Source: Bacillota bacterium (GTDB lineage Bacteria; Bacillota; Clostridia; Lachnospirales; Cellulosilyticaceae). Taken from it: a stretch of DNA of 5,397 nucleotides. Numbering within the stretch: the first letter of the stretch is position 1; every line of letters starts with the position of its first letter. A program made the position numbers and the translations under genes. Positions 1 to 5,225 of this stretch are shown here, one piece after another. Where the stretch lies: positions 1 to 5,397 of the forward strand of contig JAEZKI010000146.1 in NCBI GenBank assembly GCA_023415525.1, given 5' to 3'. The notes below the pieces were generated by a model, which saw only the letters and a list, made by a program, of their open reading frames with translations, had not been told where the DNA came from and ran no database searches.

Positions 1-143
1 TCATGATCCGTGGTAATAATGGTAGACGTATAATTGAAGCAATAATTAAAAACCTTTATACTTCCTATCACACAAAGTGCTAAGAGGAGGACGCTTAACA
101 GAAAACTGAGGATAAGACGCAAGGCGAGTTTCTTTTTAGACAT
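1..143 (-). CDS. N-terminus of an unidentified membrane-anchored or exported protein (partial)
   Basis: The first 47 codons of a minus-strand gene are visible; the rest lies beyond the left edge. The start is an ATG at 141-143, preceded on its own strand by AAGGAG with a 7-base spacer, so the start is well supported. The protein opens with a basic stretch (Met-Ser-Lys-Lys-Lys) and then a hydrophobic, Leu/Val/Ile-rich segment of about 20 residues (roughly residues 8-29). This is the layout of an uncleaved signal anchor or a signal peptide. After it the chain becomes polar and Thr/Asn/Tyr rich, probably the extracytoplasmic start. No family can be assigned from so short a piece. It is divergent from the resolvase-like gene at 340 and has its own promoter at 174-202. 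Confidence 0.7.
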   Translation of the reverse strand, partial: MSKKKLALRLILSFLLSVLLLALCVIGSIKVFNYCFNYTSTIITTDH

Positions 144-173
144 AGTAAACTCCTTTAATAAGTATTTTATAAA

Positions 174-202
174 ATTATAACTACTTTTTTGAAATAATTC
201 AA
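174..202 (-). promoter_or_regulatory. Sigma-A type promoter for the gene at 1-143
   Basis: Read on the minus strand, TTGAAT (197-202) and a perfect TATAAT (174-179) are separated by exactly 17 bases. The -10 box lies about 30 bases upstream of the ATG at 143, leaving room for the AAGGAG ribosome binding site. This is a near-consensus housekeeping promoter, so the gene is probably expressed during vegetative growth. Confidence 0.75.
189..202. repeat. Small inverted repeat over the -35 box (possible operator)
   Basis: TTGAA-ATAA-TTCAA is a perfect 5-bp-arm inverted repeat covering the -35 box of the leftward promoter. It is placed where a repressor dimer could bind. Short palindromes are common in AT-rich DNA, so an operator role is only a possibility. 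Confidence 0.25.
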
Positions 203-269
203 CTAATGTTGCGTTAAAAGCAAAATAGTAAACAATATTATAAAATTTACAAAGTTTTCTAACATTAAA

Positions 270-298
270 TTGAAGTCCTTTTCTAAATTAGGTATAAT
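270..298 (+). promoter_or_regulatory. Sigma-A type promoter for the resolvase-like gene
   Basis: TTGAAG (270-275), a 17-base spacer and a perfect TATAAT (293-298) form a near-consensus housekeeping promoter. The expected transcription start is near 305, giving a leader of about 35-45 bases before the gene start at 340 or 349. Confidence 0.75.
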
Positions 299-339
299 AA
301 TAGCAAGAAAAGGCGAAACAGTGGCCGACAAAGAGGGAG

Positions 340-1161
340 ATGAGGGTGATGTTTTATAGTTATAATCCAAAATTAAATACTATTTATAGTTATGAGAAAG
401 TAACAGACGATAAGAAACTAGACCCTACTTTTGACCAAGCAGTTCATCACTATTGCCAGATACACCACCTAACTTACAATGACAAGTATGCTATTAAGGA
501 AATACAGACAGAACAACAAGGGGACTCTCGATTAGTAGAGCTGTTGCTACATCTTAAAACAGGCGACTTATTGATTATCCCTAACCTAAGAACCATTACA
601 TCTGTCAAAGACGAGATGGAACAGTTTTATTCACTATTAGATAAACGAGGGATTTTACTTGTTGTCTTAAGTGGCGAAACATTACTTTCTACCTATCCTT
701 CTGTTATGTCTCTAGAGGAACAACGTATACGGGCTCAATATCGCCAATTTGCTATGCAAGGTTATTATGTTGGTTTAGGAGAAGCTTTAGAAGAAGTGAA
801 AAAGTTACAGCAGGAAAAAAAGGTGACCTATAAATCACCAGGTGCACCACGTATTCTAGTGGATGAAGAAGTATTTAAAGAAGTCTATGCGTTATGGGAT
901 GCCAATCCTAATTACTCCTACACTCAAGCTTGTAAATGGTTAGAAGAAAAAGGACATCCTTATCGGGTAAATCCTAAAACTCTTGAAAAATGCTATACTA
1001 AAATTAATCCTACTACTTTTGTCGAAGAACCACTCAAGATCTCTAAACAGACTTTTCAAAATATGGTGAATCGCTACCGTGAAGAAAACAGTATTATAGG
1101 TAAGCGTGTGGATACCACTGGAAAGTATACACAACTTGCAAAGACTTCCCGTAAAAGTTAA
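340..1161 (+). CDS. Degenerate serine resolvase-like protein, probably catalytically dead
   Basis: The 273-aa product follows the serine resolvase fold. Its opening MRVMFYSYNP aligns with the family pattern seen in the recombinase at 2394 (MKIAIYARKS). Residues 64-111 (RLVELLLHLKTGD, then LLDKRGILLVVLS) match the core of a resolvase domain. Residues 167-222 (a Gly-Ala-Pro-Arg-Ile entry and two short helices) resemble the C-terminal helix-turn-helix of resolvases. The catalytic Ser position holds Pro10, and the arginine motif (RLDRISR in the intact enzyme) reads NLRTITS. DNA cleavage chemistry is therefore very unlikely, and a DNA-binding or regulatory role is inferred. About 50 extra C-terminal residues follow the HTH. 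The start is uncertain: family alignment favours ATG 340, but the purine-rich AGGGAG (about 334-339) is better spaced for ATG 349. It has its own promoter and is convergent with dpaB. Confidence 0.8.
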   Translation: MRVMFYSYNPKLNTIYSYEKVTDDKKLDPTFDQAVHHYCQIHHLTYNDKYAIKEIQTEQQGDSRLVELLLHLKTGDLLIIPNLRTITSVKDEMEQFYSLLDKRGILLVVLSGETLLSTYPSVMSLEEQRIRAQYRQFAMQGYYVGLGEALEEVKKLQQEKKVTYKSPGAPRILVDEEVFKEVYALWDANPNYSYTQACKWLEEKGHPYRVNPKTLEKCYTKINPTTFVEEPLKISKQTFQNMVNRYREENSIIGKRVDTTGKYTQLAKTSRKS

Positions 1162-1191
1162 AGCTTGTCCTTGCAATCCATTCAATAGGAT

Positions 1192-1271
1192 AAAAGGAGC
1201 CAGCATAGTCATTCATTATTCCTTAAAAATGTCCACTAAGGAGGAAAGAAAGACTGACTGGACTCCTTTTT
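1192..1271. terminator. Long structured hairpin between convergent genes, probable bidirectional terminator
   Basis: The arm AAAAGGAGCCAG (1192-1203) pairs with CTGG-A-CTCCTTTT (1258-1270), 12 bp with one bulged A. AGTC (1207-1210) pairs with GACT (1252-1255), extending the stem past a small internal loop. An inner hairpin TCCTTA/TAAGGA (1220-1225 with 1237-1242) fills the loop. On the plus strand the outer stem ends in five T residues, and on the minus strand in four. It sits between the 3' ends of the resolvase-like gene and dpaB, so it can serve both. The long branched loop is unusual for a simple intrinsic terminator. Confidence 0.6.
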
Positions 1272-1274
1272 GTA

Positions 1275-1862
1275 TTAATAGGTGATGAATATAGGTTGTA
1301 TTTGTTCTTTTTGTAGAGCCAGTTCAATGGTTTGTGGGACTTTACTTAAGTCAGATACTAAAGAGTGAGGCTTATGAATAAAGTCATCCTGTCCGATAGG
1401 GACAAAATAAATGGACTCTGTTGACATTAAAGTCCCAATATTTTTTAAGTTAAGACCTAAGCCGTCATTAGTAGCTAAAGCAATGATAACCGCCTTATTA
1501 TTACGAAGAAGAGATTTAGCAGCTAATAAGACAGGGGTATCCGTAATAGCTAGGCTAAGTTTAGCCAGTGTATTTCCTGTACAAGGAGCAATCAGCAAGG
1601 CATCAATTTTATTTTTAGGTCCTAAAGGTTCTACATCTTTCAATGTGTGTAAGATAGAATGCCCTGTAAGGGCTTCAATTTGTGCAATAAAGTCTTCGGC
1701 CTTTCCAAAACGTGTAGAGGTTTCGTAAGCATTAAAGGACATAATAGGGGTAATATCTATGCCATAAGCCACTAAAGTTTTGATAAGATCGATAGCTTTT
1801 GAAAACGTACAAAAGGAGCCACATAATGCTACTCCTAAGCGAAGTTCTTTAAAGTCTTTCAT
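1275..1862 (-). CDS. dpaB: Dipicolinate synthase subunit B (flavoprotein family)
   Basis: This is the second subunit of dipicolinate synthase, also called SpoVFB. The enzyme turns the lysine-pathway intermediate 4-hydroxy-tetrahydrodipicolinate into dipicolinic acid (DPA) in the mother cell; DPA then enters the forespore core with calcium. The 195-aa length is normal for the family. It shows the flavoprotein-type fold: a glycine-containing loop at residues 9-20 (LGVALCGSFCTF), APCTGNT at 92-98 followed by LAKLSLAITDTPV, TNDGLGLN at 131-138 and VPIGQDD at 154-160. The start ATG (1860-1862) follows AGGAGG with an 8-base spacer. That binding site lies inside the end of dpaA, and only three bases separate the dpaA stop from this start, so the two are translationally linked. 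In the present arrangement its normal dpaA-upstream promoter is separated from it by the inserted element. Confidence 0.93.
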   Translation of the reverse strand: MKDFKELRLGVALCGSFCTFSKAIDLIKTLVAYGIDITPIMSFNAYETSTRFGKAEDFIAQIEALTGHSILHTLKDVEPLGPKNKIDALLIAPCTGNTLAKLSLAITDTPVLLAAKSLLRNNKAVIIALATNDGLGLNLKNIGTLMSTESIYFVPIGQDDFIHKPHSLVSDLSKVPQTIELALQKEQIQPIFITY

Positions 1863-1865
1863 GAG

Positions 1866-2354
1866 TTAAGCCTCCTGATCATGTAAAATCAATAAGAGGC
1901 ATTGATAAAGAATATTAGCAGCACTTCGTGGTGCTACAATTCCAGGAAGACTAGGGGCAGGAATATAGGTTAATCCCTGACTTTCAAAGTAATCTACATC
2001 AAGACCACCTGGAACAGAGGCTAGTTCAATATAGACAACCCGTGGGTTAAAGCAATCAATAGCTTGTTTACCTAGTATTTTCACAGGAATGGTATTAAAG
2101 ATAAATTCAAATTGACCAAGATGTTTGTAGAGGTCCTCTAAAGCAATAGCTTGATAACCATAAGCCTTAATATAGGCTAAGTCCACTGAAGACCGTGCTT
2201 CTACAGCAACTTGTGCATCTATTCCTTGCAGCTTGTGTGCTAATATTTTGCCACAACGCCCAAATCCTAATACAAGACATTTACTGCCGTGCAAGACAAT
2301 CTCGCTATTTTGCATAGCATATTGAATGGCACCCTCAGCTGTAGGAATGGCATT
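1866..2354 (-). CDS. dpaA: Dipicolinate synthase subunit A, C-terminal half only (gene interrupted by the element)
   Basis: This is the C-terminal half of DpaA (SpoVFA), the dehydrogenase-like subunit of dipicolinate synthase. Recognisable family sequence begins at the Asn-Ala-Ile-Pro-Thr-Ala-Glu-Gly segment (codons from 2354) and runs to the TAA at 1866. It includes a Rossmann motif GFGRCG (after VLHGSKCLVL), FNTIP, ELASVPGG and PSLPGIVAPRSA. DpaA proteins are normally about 290-300 aa; about 162 are present, so roughly 130 N-terminal residues are missing. Upstream of 2354 the frame continues through unrelated codons to an in-frame TAG at 2379-2381. The first in-frame ATG is at 2315 (149-aa product) and lacks a convincing ribosome binding site. 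The remnant has no frameshift or stop, which argues against long-term decay. It is likely functional only when rejoined to its 5' half by element excision. dpaB follows after three bases. Confidence 0.88.
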   Translation of the reverse strand, partial: NAIPTAEGAIQYAMQNSEIVLHGSKCLVLGFGRCGKILAHKLQGIDAQVAVEARSSVDLAYIKAYGYQAIALEDLYKHLGQFEFIFNTIPVKILGKQAIDCFNPRVVYIELASVPGGLDVDYFESQGLTYIPAPSLPGIVAPRSAANILYQCLLLILHDQEA

Positions 2355-2381
2355 TGCTCTCCTTGCATAAGTACGTATCTA
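2345..2381. other. Element-chromosome junction (probable att half-site of the serine recombinase)
   Basis: Within this stretch the sequence changes from dpaA coding DNA (up to about 2350) to DNA unrelated to dpaA, ending in an in-frame stop at 2379-2381. The recombinase stop codon is at 2394-2396, only about 40 bp away. Large serine integrases usually sit this close to their attachment site. Exact crossover bases cannot be read because the second junction is outside the window. The conserved codons for Asn-Ala-Ile-Pro (2343-2354) are the likely place for the shared core. Confidence 0.6.
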
Positions 2382-2393
2382 AGTAGAATTCAT

Positions 2394-4025
2394 TCAGGGC
2401 TTTTGTCCAAAGAAGTCAATGTGTAAGTTCTCACCATCCCAAGTTATTCTTTCTATAATACTTCTAACGATAGCTCGTTGGGTTGGCATAGTTGAATTCT
2501 GGGTTAGTAATATAAAATCATTTAGCGCTTTTTTAACGAGCTGAATAGTCATGAGGGATTGTTCCCCCTTATAAAAGAACGCTTCTAATGTCTCTCTTTC
2601 TTTAGTAAGTTTTTGTTTCTTATTATCTAATACTTTCAGTTTTTCTAAATAGAGCGAGAGGAGTGTGGAGCTTAGATTAAGCTGAGTCATTTGATTCATT
2701 AGATTATTTATTTTAGTGGCATTTTCTATAAGATCCTTTTCTAACTCTTTTAACTTATTGGAACGAATATTAGAGAGTGGCATAGGAGCTAATTCATGCA
2801 TAGAAATTCTCTTATCAAAAGCAGATGCTTCCTTAGCAAGGTCTACTAAATAGTCTAAGACGTCTTGGTCTGCTTCTTGGCCAATAATATTTTTTATGTT
2901 GCATTTTCGCCCCCGTGAGAGGTCTTTAGTAGAGCAGACATAGACAAAGGCTTGTGTACCATCTGCCATTAGTTTGCCCTTTTTAATCTTCATGGTTCCT
3001 CCACAGTGACTACATTTTACTAAGCTAGAGAGTAGGCCATAATTCATACTTTCTTTATTATAGAAGCATTTCGAGTTATTTTTCTCAAGGAGATGTTGAA
3101 TATAAACCCAATCCGTTCCAGCAATAATGGGGTCATGCTTTCCAATAGCTACAACCCATTCTGTAATGGGTTTATGGAGGGTGTTATATTTGACTTTTTC
3201 TGTTCGGTTATAGACCATTAATCCTTTTTCACCATTAAAATCTTTTTGAGACGAGGAGATACCACTTTCACAATTGTAAAAATAATGATAAGTAGCCTGG
3301 TCTGCATAAGCATAAACCGGATTAGCTAAAATATCTTTTAAAGTGGCTGCCGTGTATCTCACACCATTGGGTGAATAAATGCTATGGAGCATGAGATAAG
3401 ACTCCACCCCCCTAAGACTTTTTATTTCAAGGAATTTACTAAAGATAAGCTTGATGATTTCTATTTCATGAGGAACCTGCTCCAGTTTATACATTTTTTT
3501 TGTATGGCCTTCTCCTATATAGTCCACCTGCTTAGAGACATACCCCGTTGGTGTTTTTCCACCTAACCAACGCCCCGTTTTAGCAAGAGCCATCATATTA
3601 TCTTTGATACGCTCAGCAATGGTTTCACGCTCCAGTTGTGCGAAGACCATGGCGATATTTAGCATGGCACGCCCAATAGGAGTAGAGGTATCAAATTGTT
3701 CTTTAACAGATACAAATTCAATAGCATGTGCATTAAGAAGTTCATAGGTGTTGCTAAAATCAGCTATATTACGTGAAATACGATCAAGCCTATAGCAAAC
3801 CAGTTTGTTAAATTTATTATTTCTAGCGTCGATTAAAAGCTTCTTAAACTCAGGCCTTTCTGTAGTGCCACCACTATAGCCTTCATCCTTGTATTCCATG
3901 AACTCCACTTCTTCCCTAGCATTACTCCAGTGGAGTATATAGTTTTTACAAGCTGCTAGTTGATTATTTATGGATTCGCCCTTGTCAGAAAGACGTGATT
4001 TACGAGCATAGATGGCTATTTTCAT
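2394..4025 (-). CDS. Large serine recombinase (site-specific integrase/excisionase)
   Basis: This 543-aa enzyme performs integration and excision of the element by double-strand cleavage through a 5'-phosphoserine link. The N-terminal resolvase domain (about 1-150) holds the catalytic Ser10 in YARKS, the active-site arginines in YRLDRISRN (78-86) and the long helix with QLERETIAERI (130-140). The 'recombinase' domain follows (about 155-270, starting GKTPTGY). Next is a zinc ribbon with Cys338/Cys341 and Cys364/Cys375, then a predicted coiled coil (about 424-485, charged Lys/Glu/Leu rich) that in this family controls synapsis and directionality. The tail ITWDGENLHIDF is typical of clostridial members. 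The start follows an AGGGGG ribosome binding site about 6 bases away. Size matches SpoIVCA/SprA-type enzymes (about 500-545 aa). The gene ends about 40 bp from the dpaA junction and has the same orientation as dpaA/dpaB. All domains are intact, so activity is expected. Confidence 0.95.
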   Translation of the reverse strand: MKIAIYARKSRLSDKGESINNQLAACKNYILHWSNAREEVEFMEYKDEGYSGGTTERPEFKKLLIDARNNKFNKLVCYRLDRISRNIADFSNTYELLNAHAIEFVSVKEQFDTSTPIGRAMLNIAMVFAQLERETIAERIKDNMMALAKTGRWLGGKTPTGYVSKQVDYIGEGHTKKMYKLEQVPHEIEIIKLIFSKFLEIKSLRGVESYLMLHSIYSPNGVRYTAATLKDILANPVYAYADQATYHYFYNCESGISSSQKDFNGEKGLMVYNRTEKVKYNTLHKPITEWVVAIGKHDPIIAGTDWVYIQHLLEKNNSKCFYNKESMNYGLLSSLVKCSHCGGTMKIKKGKLMADGTQAFVYVCSTKDLSRGRKCNIKNIIGQEADQDVLDYLVDLAKEASAFDKRISMHELAPMPLSNIRSNKLKELEKDLIENATKINNLMNQMTQLNLSSTLLSLYLEKLKVLDNKKQKLTKERETLEAFFYKGEQSLMTIQLVKKALNDFILLTQNSTMPTQRAIVRSIIERITWDGENLHIDFFGQKP

Positions 4026-4054
4026 AGTAGCCCCCTAGGGTATACGCTAATCTT

Positions 4055-4082
4055 ATTATATTTAGAATAAGTCATAATTATA
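4055..4082 (-). promoter_or_regulatory. Possible promoter region of the serine recombinase
   Basis: Two perfect TATAAT boxes read leftward at 4055-4060 and 4077-4082, about 30 and 52 bases upstream of the ATG. Neither has a good -35 box: the nearer one has only TTATAA 17 bases upstream. The region is very AT-rich, so the assignment is weak. If real, expression would be vegetative, with the direction of recombination controlled by another factor. Confidence 0.35.
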
Positions 4083-4137
4083 ATGCTTTTATTACACTAT
4101 GAAGGGGAATAATTCATTATTTTATATTGATAAGTTG

Positions 4138-4167
4138 GCATAGGACGTCTCGAAAAAAACATAAAAT
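4138..4167 (+). promoter_or_regulatory. Candidate sigma-E-like (mother-cell) promoter for the 59-aa gene
   Basis: GCATAGG (4138-4144), a 15-base spacer and CATAAAAT (4160-4167) resemble the Bacillus sigma-E pattern (about KMATATT, N14-15, CATACA-T). There are two mismatches in the -35 and one in the -10. The spacing equals that of the candidate upstream of the catalase gene. The predicted start near 4174 leaves a leader of about 20 bases with the GGGGGT ribosome binding site. In AT-rich DNA this match may be chance. Confidence 0.35.
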
Positions 4168-4194
4168 GAAGAGATAAAACAATGGGGGTAAGTA

Positions 4195-4374
4195 ATGGGA
4201 AGATATAAAGAGAAAATGACACATTCTTTTTCAACAGATCCAACAAGGCCTATGTTTGATGAAACAGTTCAGATGGCAAGAAAGGTTTTTCTTAATAATT
4301 ATCTTGATAGATTGCCACTTGAAGAACAAATGTATATGCTTCAGCGTTTAAAAGAAGGAGGATATATCTTGTAG
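4195..4374 (+). CDS. Small 59-aa protein of unknown family; candidate recombination directionality factor
   Basis: This is an open frame of 59 codons from ATG 4195 to TAG 4372, preceded by GGGGGT with a 5-base spacer. It is not a family I recognise. The product starts basic (MGRYKEK), has a Ser/Thr/Pro stretch (residues 11-19), then a probable amphipathic helical region (about 22-40, FDETVQMARKVF) and a second one (42-54, LEEQMYMLQRLKEGG). No signal peptide or membrane segment is seen. It is divergent from the recombinase with 169 bp between their starts. It ends before a strong terminator, so it is probably monocistronic. SprB, the SPbeta directionality factor, is of nearly the same size (58 aa) and is likewise encoded near its serine recombinase SprA. 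That parallel, with the possible sigma-E promoter, is the only basis for the proposed role. It could equally be an unrelated small sporulation protein. Confidence 0.6.
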   Translation: MGRYKEKMTHSFSTDPTRPMFDETVQMARKVFLNNYLDRLPLEEQMYMLQRLKEGGYIL

Positions 4375-4415
4375 ATTATAAAGGAGAATAACACGTTTAA
4401 AAGATTATAGAATAG

Positions 4416-4450
4416 TAATAAGGCAGCTCTATCAAAGAGCTGCCTTATTA
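4416..4450. terminator. Strong bidirectional intrinsic terminator
   Basis: A perfect 15-bp stem (4416-4430 with 4436-4450, core AAGGCAGCTCT/AGAGCTGCCTT) encloses a 5-base loop. The outer bases are A/T rich on both strands, giving short T-rich tails either way. It stands 42 bases after the 59-aa gene stop and 52 bases after the catalase gene stop, between these convergent genes. Confidence 0.88.
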
Positions 4451-4501
4451 GTAAAAGAACCTAAATAGTAATACTAACATGCAAACATAGGAATTCCTTC
4501 T

Positions 4502-5161
4502 TTATTTAAATGAAACAGGTGTTGGATTTGGCGCTTCATGTGAAGGTCCTGGATTAGAAAGATTAAAGTAAAGTTTTGAGTCTTCTGTAACCCCAAAATC
4601 TTTATTGGAACCAGTGGCTTGTACTTTATTTAAGGCTTCTCTAAATAAAGCATTATGAGCTTCTTCACGATTAAGGAGAAAATCAATGGTAGCTCGAACT
4701 TCTTTGTCTTCAATTTGACGGTAAAGGTATTCATAAACTACTTTAGCCCGTTGCTCAGAAGCAATATTAGATAATAAATCAGCTACCAAGTCACCTGTAA
4801 CAGTCACATAGTCTGCTGTCCAAGGGGCTCCAGATGAATTGATCAATACAGGGGAGAGCCCACATTGGACATGCGTTTGAATTTCACCATTATCAACCTT
4901 ATTATTGTCGACATTATGTCCATTTAATAAGTTGATAGTCTGAGCTACCATTTCCATATGACTTAATTCTTCAGAGGCTATATCTAAAAATAAATCCTTT
5001 ATTTCAGGATCCTTTATACGAAAACTTTGAGACATATATTGCATGGCTGCTTTAAGTTCGCCATTTCCACCTCCCAATTGTTCTTGCATAAGTACAGCAT
5101 ATTGGGGATTAGCTTTTTCAACTTTTACTTCATGTAACAATTGTTTTTTGTGTTCAAACAT
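4502..5161 (-). CDS. Manganese catalase family protein (CotJC-like)
   Basis: This is a ferritin-like four-helix protein of the non-haem manganese catalase family, which splits hydrogen peroxide at a dimanganese centre. In spore formers, members such as CotJC are spore coat proteins. All five expected metal ligands are present at family spacing: Glu35, Glu65 and His68 (in EELSHME), Glu136 (SEQRAK) and His169 (REEAHN). The protein is therefore probably active. At 219 aa it is shorter than the classical catalases (about 266-300 aa) and a little longer than CotJC (about 190 aa). The tail NLSNPGP to NPTPVSFK is Pro rich. The start ATG follows GGAGGT with a 7-base spacer. No cotJA or cotJB is seen next to it within the window. 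It carries a sigma-E/G-like promoter and ends at a shared terminator. It may be cargo of the dpaA-inserted element. Confidence 0.9.
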   Translation of the reverse strand: MFEHKKQLLHEVKVEKANPQYAVLMQEQLGGGNGELKAAMQYMSQSFRIKDPEIKDLFLDIASEELSHMEMVAQTINLLNGHNVDNNKVDNGEIQTHVQCGLSPVLINSSGAPWTADYVTVTGDLVADLLSNIASEQRAKVVYEYLYRQIEDKEVRATIDFLLNREEAHNALFREALNKVQATGSNKDFGVTEDSKLYFNLSNPGPSHEAPNPTPVSFK

Positions 5162-5196
5162 AAAAACAACCTCCGATTAATTAAATTTTACATTAC

Positions 5197-5225
5197 TAGT
5201 ATGCTTAATTAACCTAATAATATGC
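5197..5225 (-). promoter_or_regulatory. Candidate sporulation promoter (sigma-E or sigma-G type) for the manganese catalase gene
   Basis: Read leftward, GCATATT (5219-5225), a 15-base spacer and CATACTA (5197-5203) are found. The -35 fits the Bacillus sigma-E form KMATATT exactly and the -10 begins CATAC. Read as AGCATA-N17-CATACTA it also resembles sigma-G promoters (TGAATA-N17/18-CATACTA). Transcription would begin near 5190, about 30 bases before the ATG, with GGAGGT in between. cotJ genes in Bacillus are under sigma-E, which favours the first reading. Confidence 0.55.

Noticed and set aside
940..1212. A 90-aa minus-strand open frame
   Set aside because: It overlaps the 3' part of the resolvase-like gene on the other strand, runs through the hairpin region, and has no family pattern. 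It is a shadow frame.
1411..1728. A 105-aa plus-strand open frame
   Set aside because: It lies wholly inside dpaB on the opposite strand, and dpaB has clear family motifs. Shadow frame.
3384..3566. A 60-aa plus-strand open frame
   Set aside because: It is antisense to the recombinase domain of the serine recombinase, with no ribosome binding site or recognisable content.
4034..4045. A TATACCCTA box just upstream of the recombinase, resembling a sigma-K -10 element
   Set aside because: It would place the transcription start on or past the ribosome binding site, and no AC-type -35 is found 16-17 bases upstream.
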